NCBI GenBank assembly: GCA_002270565.1
Contig: NQMI01000087.1
Location: forward strand, 142,003-206,002
DNA from: Stenocarpella maydis
Taxonomy: Eukaryota > Ascomycota > Sordariomycetes > Diaporthales > Diaporthaceae
Reading direction: 5' to 3'
Length of the DNA: 64,000 nt
How positions within the stretch are numbered: position 1 is the stretch's first letter; each line of letters begins with the position of its first letter. Shown here piece by piece: positions 1 to 11,770 of this stretch. Made by a program: the position numbers and the translations under genes. Under the pieces are notes generated by a model. That model was not told the DNA's origin, did no database searches, and worked only from the letters and a program-made list of their open reading frames with translations.

Positions 1-251
1 CTTTTTGGGTAAGAAATAAGGGTAATGCAGAGGTCTGAATTAAGGTGCAAATGCAGGCCAAAATAATCGACTCACGGCCACCAAACTCATCTTGCGTCGC
101 GCACGCACTGGGCGTACTTAGCGAAAATCGCCTGACTCGCAAGTCTAGGGTAACTCCTTGCTAGAAAGTCTAGGGTAACTCCTTACAACGAAGTCTAGGG
201 TAACTCCTTGCACGGAGTACCAACGCCCTGCTGAGCGGTTCCGTTTAACAA
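1..251. repeat. LTR-like repeat, partial copy (right end)
   Basis: This is the right-hand 250 bp of a repeat that recurs at 848-1471 and 59,183-59,780. It is cut by the window start, so its left part is not visible. It contains three tandem units of a roughly 20-bp minisatellite with the core AGTCTAGGGTAACTCCTT (about 141-210) and ends in GTTTAACAA just before the run of N. It is near-identical to the other copies over the shared part, so the copies are recent relative to the RIP-decayed sequence around them. Confidence 0.8.
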
Positions 252-847
252 NNNNNNNNNNNNNNNNNNNNNNNNNNNNNNNNNNNNNNNNNNNNNNNNN
301 NNNNNNNNNNNNNNNNNNNNNNNNNNNNNNNNNNNNNNNNNNNNNNNNNNNNNNNNNNNNNNNNNNNNNNNNNNNNNNNNNNNNNNNNNNNNNNNNNNNN
401 NNNNNNNNNNNNNNNNNNNNNNNNNNNNNNNNNNNNNNNNNNNNNNNNNNNNNNNNNNNNNNNNNNNNNNNNNNNNNNNNNNNNNNNNNNNNNNNNNNNN
501 NNNNNNNNNNNNNNNNNNNNNNNNNNNNNNNNNNNNNNNNNNNNNNNNNNNNNNNNNNNNNNNNNNNNNNNNNNNNNNNNNNNNNNNNNNNNNNNNNNNN
601 NNNNNNNNNNNNNNNNNNNNNNNNNNNNNNNNNNNNNNNNNNNNNNNNNNNNNNNNNNNNNNNNNNNNNNNNNNNNNNNNNNNNNNNNNNNNNNNNNNNN
701 NNNNNNNNNNNNNNNNNNNNNNNNNNNNNNNNNNNNNNNNNNNNNNNNNNNNNNNNNNNNNNNNNNNNNNNNNNNNNNNNNNNNNNNNNNNNNNNNNNNN
801 NNNNNNNNNNNNNNNNNNNNNNNNNNNNNNNNNNNNNNNNNNNNNNN
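252..847. other. Assembly gap (run of N)
   Basis: This is an uninterrupted run of N lying between two directly repeated LTR-like copies. Such a gap is expected where an assembler cannot resolve a recent repeat. It may hide the internal part of a retroelement, and its true length is unknown. Confidence 0.95.
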
Positions 848-1471
848 TATTTCTGATGAATTTGTGCTATAGAATAGCATTCAGTTCAGCGTGTGTGTGT
901 TTCGGCAGGGTCGCAGTATGGTGCTCTGAGGCGAATTGGGACGATTGACAATGGTCTGGACAACTTTGTATTGAATTAAGTTGGGCTTCTGTAAGCCCTC
1001 CTTATATACCCTCCGACCTCGTCTCACCCCTGGGCACGCTGCGGTAGGCTCTGGTGCAAATTTGCAAATGCCGGAGAATTCGCCCTTCCAACACACCATC
1101 TTTGGTTCCAAGCCACCAGCCAACCATAGCCCTGGCAATGCCCAAATTAAGTACATACAAACTTCAGAAATCAAGCTATCTAATGCATCAAGTTATATAC
1201 TTTTTGGGTAAGAAATAAGGGTAATGCAGAGGTCTGAATTAAGATGCAAATGCAGGCCAAAATAATCGACTCACGGCCACCAAACTCATCTTGCGTCGCG
1301 CACGCACTGGGCGTACTTAGCGAAAATCGCCTGACTCGCAAGTCTAGGGTAACTCCTTGCTAGAAAGTCTAGGGTAACTTCTTACAAGAAGTCTAGGGTA
1401 ACTCCTTACAAGAAGTCTAGGGTAACTCCTTGCAGGAAGTGCCAACGCCCTGCTGAGCGGTTCCGTTTAAC
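848..1471. repeat. LTR-like repeat, complete copy
   Basis: This is a roughly 620-bp repeat in the same orientation as the copies at 1-251 and 59,183-59,780. Aligning the copies puts the edges near CTGATGAA on the left and GTTTAACAAG on the right. On the minus strand the stretch at about 1000-1012 reads TATATAAGG, a good TATA box, so an LTR promoter would fire leftward. The minisatellite (core AGTCTAGGGTAACTCCTT, about 1340-1433) has four units here against three in the other copies. The short ORFs inside it on both strands are not believable genes. Calling it an LTR is inference from length, promoter and repetition; no primer-binding site was identified. Confidence 0.7.
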
Positions 1472-2858
1472 AAGAGGGAAGGCTATAATACTCTTACAGG
1501 TGTTTAATAAGGTACCATATACTCAAATAGCCCTCTTTAACCTCCTTAAGTTTATAGAGTACTCTATAAATCACGAGATCTATGATACAGCTTGATAATA
1601 GCTTTAAGAGGTTTTCTTAGATTAAATAGTGATTATCTAGTACCTTAAAACGTAATATATTAATAAGGCTGAGGAGATTGTTGTTAAATGGGCAGCCTAT
1701 TAGATCTACAAAACCCTTAACTTTAGCTTACATATGACCTCCTTTACTAAGCAAATGTACTGGAAGCTAAATGTATACCTAGGCTATGGGATAAGAAATC
1801 TTCTTTATCTAATAATAGCTAATTATAAGGCTATCAATGATACTGCTTGTGGCCTCCATTAGGAGGAAGTAAAATAGAAGACATTATCACTCTAGAAGTT
1901 CAATAGTTAGAAGTAGCTTAGTTAGCTGCTACTGTAGGTCTTAAGGGCAGCGCTAGAGATACTTATGATTAAGTGCTAGAAGGCATTAAGGATACTTCAA
2001 AAAGAAGCCCTATGGGGCTATTATAAACCTTCTAACTGCAGCTGTGCGGTCTATATATAGTATAGTATAACCTATACAAATTGTATTGCTAATAAAGAGG
2101 AGGCTTTGCTTCCTCTCAAGAAGAGCAACGTGTATGAAGACTACTACCTCAATCGTGACCTCTCCCTTAAGAACCCTCTCCTTAGCGTATACTCGCTAAA
2201 GAAGGTTACCGCTATAAAGGGCAGACCTCACGAGAATGCACCGTTTGCAGCTAATGAAGAGGGTCTCTTCAAGAGCCATAGGAAGGTAGTAATGGGTAAA
2301 AAGATAACCTCCACTACAGCAAGCCTTAGCAGCAGGGCTGGCGATAAGATGAGGGCAATAATAGCTTTAGTATAGCATATAAATTCAGCTTTCAAGTGGA
2401 ATAATGATACCCTCTAGTCCCTGGATAAAGAGGACGCCCGTGGCAGCAATACCCAGCATGCTAGCGTCCGTTAGAAGTAGCAGCCAGTAGGAAGGGTTAT
2501 AAAGAAGGCAAAGCAGCAGCCTTAGAAGCAAAGGGCGCCGTTAGACATCACGAGAACCTCAGCAGCAGGCACACCCTCAAGCACGAGGTTAGGGGCTAAG
2601 CGGCAGCATACAGCAGCTATCAGAAGCATCAACCAGTTGCTACAGGTAGATCTGACTGTTGAGGACCTCATCGGCAACAACAATGATGATAATGAGGTGG
2701 AGGAGGAGATTCAAGATGAGATTGTAATCCATACAGACTAGATATATAGCAAAACACCATCGATTTGAGCGATTCCTACTATAGCGAGTGTAATGATAGT
2801 AGCATTGCCGAAGCAATGATGAGGACTACCGGCGATAGTAGCGGCTAAGGTCAAAATA
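1472..2858. mobile_element. Decayed unidentified mobile element relic
   Basis: The left half is AT-rich. From about 2070 to 2740 the plus strand has long open segments interrupted by isolated TAG/TAA codons, in a frame that otherwise reads as a plausible lysine- and glutamine-rich protein with an acidic tail. Stops at positions where CAG or CAA would fit are typical of RIP. I could not assign it to a transposon family. It abuts the Tc1/mariner element on its right. The 89-aa open stretch at 2106-2375 is the best-preserved piece and is not a functional gene. Confidence 0.5.
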
Positions 2859-4023
2859 ATAGTTTACATACTAATTTCGCTGGTCTGTGTTATATGTGCA
2901 CTGGGTCGGTACATGTGTGGATGTACCATCCGTTTTTGTGGATGCGAATATCCGCGTTCTTCTATATCTAATGCTGGAGGCTCATCAACGTGGATGCCTG
3001 CCCCCCGAAAGTAACCTCTGGCACTAGCCTACCGAGCACCAACAATATTAATACACGCGCTTAAGAAGGCCCTAAAGTGGTATCGGATAACGGAAGTATA
3101 CGCATCCCACTAGCCTTTAACATAGGTCTTAAGCTCCGCAAAAAACTCCTCAATAGGGTTCAGAGTGGGTGAGTAGGGCGGCAGATAGAGCAACTTAACG
3201 CCCGCGTCTTCGCACAGCTGCTCGACCTTTTCGGAGTGGTGAATAGATGCATTGTCCATTATAAGAACAGACCTAGGTTCCGGCTATCAGCCGCAATAGT
3301 AAAGCAACTGCTTAATAAAATCCTCAAATAAAGTGCTATTGGTAGATCCTTGGTAAACCCGCGAGAGCATTATGCCGTCTTGTATATATGCTGGTAGAAT
3401 ATGATACCTCTGTTCCCGATGGAGGCTAGTGATTTGCATGGGTGCAACCCCTAGGAGCGCCCATCCAGAACGCCGAAGGCCTATCCATTTGTTGCAGCCT
3501 AACTTGTCAATAAAAACAAGGTGGTACGACTGGAACTCTTGCAGTTTATATAGATATAGTTCTTGCAGATCCTGGTTGCGTTATTTCGCCACGCGGCGAT
3601 TGGTCTTCCTCAACCACCCTGCTGCTTGGAGGGCCCGGGTGACGCTGGATGCTGACACATCAACGCCAAACTGCTCATGGAGGAAAGTGACCATCTCATC
3701 TCGAAACATGTCTGGTTTTTGGGCCAGTCGATCGAATAAAGTTTCTCGCATAAGCGGTGTAATCATACTACGACGGCCAACCCGGTTCGGAGGGGCTCTT
3801 GTGCTGTCAAATAGGGCTAACTTGGCTCGGATTGGACGCACAGTCCGGTTGCTGCAGTCCATGGCACGGGCTATCTCATTAGTCGGAAGCTTACTTCGAA
3901 TCATAACCTCTAACTGGGCATGCTGGGAGGTTGTGAGGCGGGGTGCCATTGTGCTGGTCAGTATCACTGCATGTCAATTGGGGGAGGAAGAAGGGATGGA
4001 AACCAGCGAATTAAACCAGTGAA
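2859..4023 (-). mobile_element. Tc1/mariner-type DNA transposon, RIP-inactivated
   Basis: The element is bounded by short imperfect inverted repeats: left TAATTTCGCTGGTCT near 2871-2886, and right (read on the minus strand) TTAATTCGCTGGTTT near 3999-4014. It is filled by one transposase frame on the minus strand. Size (about 1.15 kb), helix-turn-helix N-terminus and DD34E spacing fit the Tc1 branch of Tc1/mariner. The flanking TA duplication is only suggestive because the outermost bases have diverged. Confidence 0.8.
2864..3967 (-). pseudogene. Tc1/mariner DD34E transposase pseudogene
   Basis: One frame runs from 3967 down to a final stop at 2864 (367 codons) with no frameshift but five internal stops, at 3581-3583, 3287-3289, 3284-3286, 3110-3112 and 3029-3031. 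The N-terminal third is an intact HTH DNA-binding region. The catalytic core is recognisable: first Asp in FID, second Asp in IMDNAS, and Glu in NPIEEFF 35 residues later (DD34E), preceded by the family hallmark LPPYSP. The stops sit where CAA, CGA-TGG or CAG would be expected, i.e. C-to-T and G-to-A changes, which fits RIP. It cannot make an active transposase. Confidence 0.85.
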
Positions 4024-7000
4024 TGCATAAGTTCTTGCCTGAGGCCAGAACAATGACTCATTGGTCGATTTGAGAAGGACACCGTACGAACAAACGGGCA
4101 CTGTGTAAGCAAGGGCGCCCCACAATAATCATGGATTAAACTGTGCCGACAAAGACACCTCGTTCGGAACCAAGGTCTGGTGGTGTGTGCCTGTGAAATT
4201 CGCCGAATCTCGGCACGACTTGGCCTTTTCTTGCCTCTCCAAAAAGGGACTGCCAGGGGAGGGACGTAGTTGGCCAGGTAGGTGCCGCGAAAAGGAATGG
4301 GCGCAGATCAGCAGCGCAGAGCAGGGAGAGAGAGGCAGGTCGAAAAGGAGCAAACCATACCCAGGGCGGGCGTTGGCGGACGGCGAACAAAGGCAGGGCT
4401 GTTGCAGATTGGTAAAGTGGCACGAAGGCTGGTGGGCCGGACGCATTGGCTCGCGCTGATCGTCAACTGCCGCCCAGGTTCTGGGCCTCCTTTCGGTTGC
4501 CCTCTTGGCCAGGCGGGCGCTCTGGCACTTTTTTTTTTGGCCAGTGGATTTGGGCGGGGTGACATGGCGCGCGTGTCTAGTGTGCGCTGGTTGCAGGATC
4601 GCCAGGCACGCGAAAGAAAAAAAAAAGGTTAAGTTTGCCAAGGGCGATCCCTATTGGGGGGCTTTTCATCTCGCCTAATGACTACAATAGTAAGTAGGTG
4701 ATGGGATATGCGCGTACCAGAGTTATACCCCGGAGCCGTCGATGCAGAGCCAGCTGGTCACTTGCACCAGCGGTCAGTGGTCATCGCAGGCGCACGGGTT
4801 TTGTTTTGTGCAGAGCATTTTATCAGGGTCGAATGGCTCGGATGCGGTGTGTGTGTGTGTGTGTGTGGGTGGGTGCGTGCGCGTTTGTGCGCAGATGGCG
4901 GGTCTTGACGCTATCCCTATACACCGTGCAGGCCTTGCCCCGCCGTGCTCATGGTACTATGGAGATGGGGAGGCAATTGGCAGAGAAAAATGCCTCGTTT
5001 CCCCAGTCTTTTCTTTTTCTTGACCTGCAGTGCACGGAGACAGGCTGGATTTCGGTGCAAGCACATGGCTGCTGTGCGACGGGACGACGGCGGCGTGGCG
5101 GCGGTGGAGAAACGCTGGCCAAGGACAAGACAAGTTGAGAGCAGGGCTGGTCCCGGTGACATGATGTCCGACGGCCATGCGGAAGTCTTGATAGGGAGAC
5201 TCGTTGTGACGATGGGAAGATGACGGCAAGGGTGCAGATGCATGGGAGTCTTGCCACATTCCCATAGGGCGAGAGAGGTGGCCTCGAGCCAGAATGACGG
5301 TGATGGAAAAAAACTTTAACAAGAAGAAGAAGAAAGAAAGAAAGAAAAGCCTCAACAGAATCTTCACCTTCTGCCAAGGAAGAGGTGCATGGTGGCAAGA
5401 CTGCCGACAGGTCCGCGTGGCCGGGGATGCACGGCAGAGTGGACTTTGACCTGGTTGGCTGTATGAAGAGTTCTGACTGATGAGGTGCGCACAGGTGCAT
5501 CGTGGAGGTGGTGATGCTCTCGTGGCTATTGCATATGCCGAGAGGTGACTGCGCGGTATTATTACTCCGTACACTACACGATATTATGTGCCGGACTGAG
5601 TGCGTGTAATGTGAAGTACGGAGTACGGAGTATGTGGTGTGTGTGTGCTGTGCTGGGCAAGTGAGTTCCGCAGCGGACTGGTTGTGTAGTGTACCTACAG
5701 TAGCACGTATATCTTGTGTACGTACTTATCAGCGTACTATGTACACATCATACACCACACTACCGCGTACGGTACGACGGTATGCAGGTACAGCACGGAA
5801 TCAAATCATCAGCCTTCAGCTGCTGGGGCACGTTGTTCTCCACGAGTCGTGGCTGCTTGCTGATTGGCTGGCGGGCCCTGACCAATTACGCACCGTCTGC
5901 CATGTCAGGTACTGGGCCGTTTCCATCCAAGCCACCGGTCCGTTTGCTCCTGGGTTTTACACTACAGAACGGGCTGCACGGTAAGAAAAGGAAACATGGC
6001 CGCGTCCTTGTCTTTTCGCCAGTGTTAGCGTCTATGCAAAACATCTAGAATGCTTCTAGATCTGCACCACACAAGACAGAGACTACACGTACACTACTTC
6101 CCAGACAGCCAGATCGCACACCCCGCCACCGTGCACAAACGCCAGGTGCAAGTGCTAGGCCGCCTCGAGCACAGTCTTGCTATTAGCTATCCCACCTGGC
6201 ACGTCCAGACCCGGGCCATCATCACCGCCCTCACCGCCACAGCAGCCCCCGAAGCCTTGATTGCGAGCTACACCGGATCAGGTCACCAAGGGTACTGAGT
6301 ACGCCGGGAAAAGGGGGCGATTCATCTTGCGGGCCGGGTTATTCATCTTGTTGTTGCCTGCGTCCAAGTACCAAGAGCCGGACGAGCTGACGAGGGGCCG
6401 TTCCGGCCGTTGTACAATACTCGGTATACTCGTGTACGGCAGAGTCATCAGCCCTTGGTTATGGTGGGGCCATGGCCAGAGTATGGAGCCTTTATTATGG
6501 AGCACCTTGGATTGGCGCCGGGGAACTGGAGCCGCCGACGGTCAGGACGGGGGCCGGCAGGGTGCGTGTGCAGTGCTCGGCTGGTGAGCCGTGGGCGGTC
6601 GGTGGTCTGGCGTGTACACTACGGAGTAGTGTTGATCGATCTGCCGTCTCTTGGCTGCCCACAGAGTCCACGTAATCGCCGCCGTGGTGTTGGTGGCCCC
6701 TCATTCGGCAGAGGTGGGTTTGGCTTCCAGTCGTGCACATCATGGATCCCGCGACACACAATACTATGTCGATACAGATTCGCCCCCAACACACAAAACA
6801 CAAAACACAAAACACAAGAACCAAAAAAACAGGCAAAGATCGGCAGGGCCATCTGGGAATAAATGAGTGGTTCTTTATCCTTTGGCGTTATTATTGGAAA
6901 TTGGCGTGTCACGCTCTGTGGGACGCAAGAGCTGTGCCGTATGCAGAGCGATCCTATTGTGACGGCAATTTCACCAACCGTATCTTTGGTACGTTACACC

Positions 7001-7985
7001 GAATATGGTAGACTTCAGAGAAGAGAACGGTCGGTCGCCCACTGTCGGGCCTTCTTGGGCAGGCTGGCGGGCAGGGGAAATCGGCGCTAGACCAACACGG
7101 GCCCAGAGCTAAGCCTCGCTATTTCCCCGGGCCGTCTGATCGTTACCTGTTCCTGCCAGTCCCTGATTAAAGATTGGATTTGCCCTGGAACGAGCCAAGG
7201 GCCGCCTGGGTGGTCGTGCAGGGACCCCCTGTCGCCAACCTGCCAAGTGCCAAACCCCCCCACCCCCTTGGGGCCCCCCCACCCCTGGCCAGGCCTGCTC
7301 CTGCCCTGCTCTAGGCCCTGCTCTGGGCCGTGACGCCCTGCAGGTGGAGCAGGGGTGCCGCAGGGGTGCCGCAGGGGTGCCGCGGTTGCTGGCCTCTGTG
7401 CAATTTCGTGCTTCTCGTCCTTCTCCTTCCGCTCAGGTCCCGTCCCCCTGCTGGCGTGGCTTGCCCGTGGCTGCGCGCTTCAATTCCCTCCCCTCTGGGG
7501 CCTCTGGGGTCTCTGGGGTTTCCCTCGTCGAATCAATGGTACACGCAATCTCCGTGCCCACACCAGCTTGGCCGGCCCTCCTTGTGTGGCCCAGAGAACC
7601 CGGTTTCATTCATTGTCCAGCTCGTTTACATATTCATCTTGGCTCCGTCTCGCCCGTCTCCCCTTCCGTCCTCTTTCCTCCCTTCCTTTTCCCTCCACCC
7701 ACCCACCCCACGCTCCTTTGCAAGCAAAGCACAGTCTGTCGACTCTCACAAAGACCAAGGCCTTCCTCGCTTTTGATCTCTGCCTCTCCCGCGTGCTCGG
7801 TCACTGCCTCACTCCGTTGACACACCAACGAACCACATTCATTTGAACCAACCAACCCACAAACACTCATTCGCACCTTCGACGCGCGCAGATCCAAAGC
7901 ACGCGGCTAGACTCTCGATCTACACGCCAATCAGCAAATCACTTCCCGAATCAGCCAGAGGCCAACCAACCGTCAAGTCAACACA
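4024..7985. other. Long intergenic region, low-complexity tracts
   Basis: No convincing gene was seen. Overlapping GC-rich ORFs on both strands have no family resemblance and carry low-complexity composition. Notable tracts are a (GT)n microsatellite at about 4847-4867, an AAG/AAAG-rich run at about 5321-5349, several copies of the fungal intergenic word TACGGAGTA or its complement (near 5565, 5616-5632, 6618), and an 11-bp tandem repeat at 7351-7383. The last 400 bp are pyrimidine-rich (about 7600-7700) and probably hold the promoter and 5' UTR of the gene starting at 7986. Confidence 0.6.
7351..7383. repeat. Tandem repeat, three 11-bp units
   Basis: Three perfect copies of AGGGGTGCCGC lie head to tail in the upstream region of the Asp f 4-like gene. 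Confidence 0.9.
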
Positions 7986-9020
7986 ATGGCTCGTCTTGCT
8001 TCCCTCCTCCTGCTCGGCGCAATCGGTGCCTCTGCCCACCCTTCAGGCCACGCCCGCTTCCACAACCAGCGGCGCTCCAACCAGGAGCGCGCCATTGGCG
8101 ACACCATCAACGCCGTTATCGACGGCGTCGCCGTTTCCTGGGTCCAGACCGAGGACTATGGCCCGGCTGCCACCCCGGCCATCGTCGCCGACAAGCCCAA
8201 GGCTAACGTCGTCGCCGACCTGAACGTTGCCGCCGTCGCGACTCCCGCCCCCTCCTCCTCCCCTGCCGCCCCCTCGGCCGCCGCCGCCCCCACCGCCGTG
8301 GCCTCCTCCGCCCCCAAGCCCAGCGCCGACTCCAACTCGTCCTCCACCGGCGAGGGCATCACCGAGTACACCACCTTCGCCGACATCTGCAAGGCCGCCA
8401 AGGCCAAGCGCGCCACCCTCGACCAGATCAAGTACGCCGGCAACACCGGCGCCAGCTCTGGTGACTACGGCTGCAACAAGGTCCTGCTCGCCAACCCCGA
8501 CCTCGCCGACAAGTACCCCAACACCGCCAGGTTTGTTGGCGCCAGCGAGGACCTGTACTGCATGGTGTGGAACAAGATTGGCGCCGACGGTGGCATCAAC
8601 GGCTTCTTCGGCGCCGACGCCACCACCTTCAAGCTGCCTGCCGGCTCCGAGCAGTACATCGCCTTCGACAAGAACACCCAGGGCGGTGGTGCCTGCTTCA
8701 AGGGCACCAGCGAGGATGCCGTCCAGAAGACCTCGTACGGCGCCATCGCCGGCACCTGGGCCGAGTGGGACTTCCAGAACGAGAGCAACCAGGGCTGGTC
8801 TGGCTACGACGCTTCGGCCATCGTCGCCCAGGCCGCCGGCCTCGCTGTCTCTGGCATGGAGATCTGCGCCGACAACGCCCCCGACGCCAAGTGCTCCACC
8901 ATCACCTCTGGTGGCTCCAGCTTCGTCAACGCCTACCGGGCTGTTGATGCCGATGCTGATGGCATCGGTGGCCAGGTCTCGGGCCCCATGAAGATCAAGG
9001 TGGACCTCAGCGGTTACTAA
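7986..9020 (+). CDS. Secreted Asp f 4-family (allergen-like) protein
   Basis: A single-exon, 344-aa secreted protein. Residues 1-17 form a clear signal peptide (a run of Leu/Ala ending at ASA). Residues about 85-118 are an Ala/Ser/Pro-rich linker. The C-terminal domain (about 120-344) shows the Asp f 4 pattern: FWNK-like VWNKIGADG, a NTQGG segment, a GTWAEWDF segment, NQGWSGYD and a final CSTITSGGSS block. Six cysteines in that domain are probably paired. The family is common among secreted fungal proteins; its biochemical role is not known. The codon usage is strongly C-ending, and the pyrimidine-rich leader upstream suggests high expression. The long ORF on the opposite strand is a shadow of this GC-rich gene. 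Confidence 0.8.
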   Translation: MARLASLLLLGAIGASAHPSGHARFHNQRRSNQERAIGDTINAVIDGVAVSWVQTEDYGPAATPAIVADKPKANVVADLNVAAVATPAPSSSPAAPSAAAAPTAVASSAPKPSADSNSSSTGEGITEYTTFADICKAAKAKRATLDQIKYAGNTGASSGDYGCNKVLLANPDLADKYPNTARFVGASEDLYCMVWNKIGADGGINGFFGADATTFKLPAGSEQYIAFDKNTQGGGACFKGTSEDAVQKTSYGAIAGTWAEWDFQNESNQGWSGYDASAIVAQAAGLAVSGMEICADNAPDAKCSTITSGGSSFVNAYRAVDADADGIGGQVSGPMKIKVDLSGY

Positions 9021-11770
9021 GGGGACACGCATCGCCCGAACGTGGTTGGGCCACCTGGACCGTCAGTCCCTTTTTGTCATATCTTCAAACCTGACGGCTG
9101 GTGATCTGCCTTGCTACTATCCAGCCATCTATGACGAGGTACGGCGCAGCGGTCATCGGCCCGATATGGGAAATGCTCCTTGGACTTGGATCTGAGAAGG
9201 GTCAGACCCTGTGGTTGCTTTCACGTTGTCTTTCCGTCCCGCTCTCTATCCACTATAACCACTTCCTATGATACCACCAACCAAGCGCCGCGTCGCGTCA
9301 TAGCGCGCCTTGGGGAAACGATTCATCTCTCTTCTTTTGTGTTGGATGTCAAGGGGGCACGGGGGCACAGCGGCTTGATGTCGCCAGATGAAACCCATAT
9401 GCAGTGCGCAGAGTTTCCCGCGGACTTGTTACTTCTCGATACAAAGTTGCTGGTTGTGTCTTGGTTTTTAAAAAGAGGCGTACAATCACATATACATAGG
9501 CTGGCTGGCTTGTTGCTGCTACTACATCATCTTATGCGGTAAGCAAAGGCAAAGCAGAGTAGAGATTATTCTTGATAGTATTTATTTCTGATGAGAGTGT
9601 CATTCTGGAGAAGTTACAAGTCCATCCCGAGTGAGCCCTTGACGTGAATGTGATGCGCCCCTGGTACATTGTGGGGTGGGTAAACGTCTTTTTAAGCTTT
9701 GACGTTTGAGCTTGACGTCCCTCTGACCAATGTTTCCGACCCGGGGGTGGGAGTTCATCCTGTCCTTTGGGTGCGTGTTTCGTCTGATGGCTAGGGCCCG
9801 CAGCTGAACTGGACACGCAACCTTGGAAGCTCTCGCGGGTGCTGCCCGGCTGCCGCCGTGTGACACAACAACTCAGAACCACTATTGTATGACAACCTCG
9901 GAATAGTTGCGACACTGGCGGCCATCACACTCGGATCCATTCTTCATTGCATGGATGTTGGTTAGAGAAACATATTCCTCTTTATATAGGGTCATGTATC
10001 TGTGCGTAACTAAATAGATGGATGATTGTTGGGGGGAGCAAAAGGGTGGAGGAAGGGGGGAGGCCCAGGCTGATAGTTAGATGGTCTGGGCCCTCTCTTC
10101 TTCCCATGTCCGGAATATATGGGTAGACAATGGTTTTGGTATCATGGAGCAAAGATCCATCGAGAAATCATCCAAAAGCTTGAAGGTCTCCAGAGGAACC
10201 CCCCCCCCCAACCCAACCCATGAGAAATAGACCCAAAAGCCGTGTGATGTCAGAACGAAAGCGCCGTGTGACCCAGCAAAGCCACATCGGTCTGCAACGC
10301 CGGCCGTGTTGATCCCCACTCCCATGCTGGTGATGGTGGTGCCAGAAGCTCAGGAGGATGGCGGCGGGCGCGGGGCCGGCGCTGTCCTCGTCCGCGGGGG
10401 TCGCCTTCGGTGTAAGATGGGTCTGACGCCCCTGTGGGATTTGTTCCTGGATGCCAAGTCATTACTTGTATGTTATAACTGAAACCGTGAAGGGGCGTAT
10501 GAGCAGGGACTCTATCTGCTTTGCTATGTTTGGGTTTGTATGCCCCTTTGGGAACTCAGCGAATGGCGGCTAATAAAGTGTCAACAACGCCAAGATATGT
10601 TTTTAATTCCGCGATGTTAGCAGCCCAGGTCAGGTACTTTGACATAGCGGCGGAGGTGGCGGGAGCCGGATTCATCCGTACAACAAGCCACTGGCAACAT
10701 CGGAGCCAAGCAGCGCAACATATGGACCGTCTCCCGCATCAACATGGTAGATGGTGACAAATGGGATTTGGGGGCTGCCGTTCAAATCGCTAGGATTGAC
10801 GTCGTATCCGGCACCGTAGGCCTCATATTCAAGTGCGCGCAAGGGCTCGGCGTGGTGGATACCTGGTTAGATACATCTCATCTGATGGCCTTCCAGGGGT
10901 TCGTGATCGCCGAAGAAGCACATTATTGTCGAAGGAAGGGCTCCCACATAAGTCAGTCAGAGACAGTGTAAGGCTATCCCAGTGGGAGCTTGCGCCGTAT
11001 CTCTTAGCGGTAGGATCTGCTGAAGATGCTGAACAAGTTGTTTTGCTGTCGTCCACAAGCCTGCTGGGTTGAATGTTGGAAGGCTACCAAGTCTCTGGAA
11101 AGAGCCCCATTCACTTATACTTCAGAGATTACAGCAGTGACTCGTAGAGATGAGCAATTGAGTATGATCTGGACAGTGACCGCTGTTGACGGTCACTCTG
11201 GGGCGTTTCTAACAGTACAAGTATCCCCACAGTCACAATGCCTTTAGACAGCAACAGTATTGTCACAATAAGATCTCATTGGGACTGTAATCACATTACA
11301 GCTTAAGGGAAAGAGTGATAGTAACAGTATACTGCCTGGCTCTCTATAAGTATTCTACTTCTTTGTTGTTCATCCCTTTTTGTGTTACACAAAAAGGGAC
11401 CAACGCAAAAAAGGGGAGAATGAGGCAGCCGAGCGACACAGGACTGGTAAGGCATGGGACGAGACGGCAAGTTTCCAACTAAGTTGACACAAGATATAGG
11501 GCTATAATCTTATAACTCTTTTTCACTTGAAATGGTGAGCCGTGACACGTTTGGCTGAGAATCTGCCACTGAAGGTGGCTGATGCAGGCTGCTTGCTAAG
11601 CTTGTTTTTAGCTCATGTCGGCTTCTCCTTCTGATTCGATGAGAGCTGCTGACGGGAAAACCACAGCAGTAAGTCAGCTTACTACCCCCTGCAACATCTA
11701 CTCATCGCTTCTGCTCTCAAGCTATCGTCCTCACAATAAGTGGCGATTGAAAAGCATCAGCACACTTAAA
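9021..11770. other. Intergenic region, no gene recognised
   Basis: The first few hundred bases are probably the 3' UTR of the gene before it. The remainder has only short unconvincing ORFs, a C-run at 10,201-10,210, and a strong hairpin at 11,373-11,399 (separate entry). The 11.16-11.40 kb part has a different texture, with inverted repeats such as GTGACCG/CGGTCAC around 11,176-11,196, and might be a small decayed repeat. Confidence 0.5.
11373..11399. repeat. Perfect hairpin, 12-bp arms
   Basis: TCCCTTTTTGTG at 11,373-11,384 is followed by a 3-base TTA spacer and its exact reverse complement at 11,388-11,399. It stands alone in intergenic DNA about 370 bp upstream of the S9 peptidase start. 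It may be the remnant of a miniature inverted-repeat element or a structural element. Confidence 0.85.

Noticed and set aside
881..1211. Short ORFs inside the LTR-like repeat, also seen at 59,211-59,541
   Set aside because: They are conserved only because the repeat is copied; the two strands overlap and neither looks like a protein family.
4129..5574. Cluster of overlapping GC-rich ORFs on both strands
   Set aside because: Low-complexity composition, no splice-consistent extension and no family resemblance.
8043..9032. 329-codon ORF antisense to the Asp f 4-like gene
   Set aside because: It is a Gly/Val-rich shadow caused by C-ending codon bias on the real strand, with no domain.
11182..11390. 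Possible solo copia-type LTR (starts TGTTGA, ends near TTACA)
   Set aside because: No matching target-site duplication and no second copy in the window.
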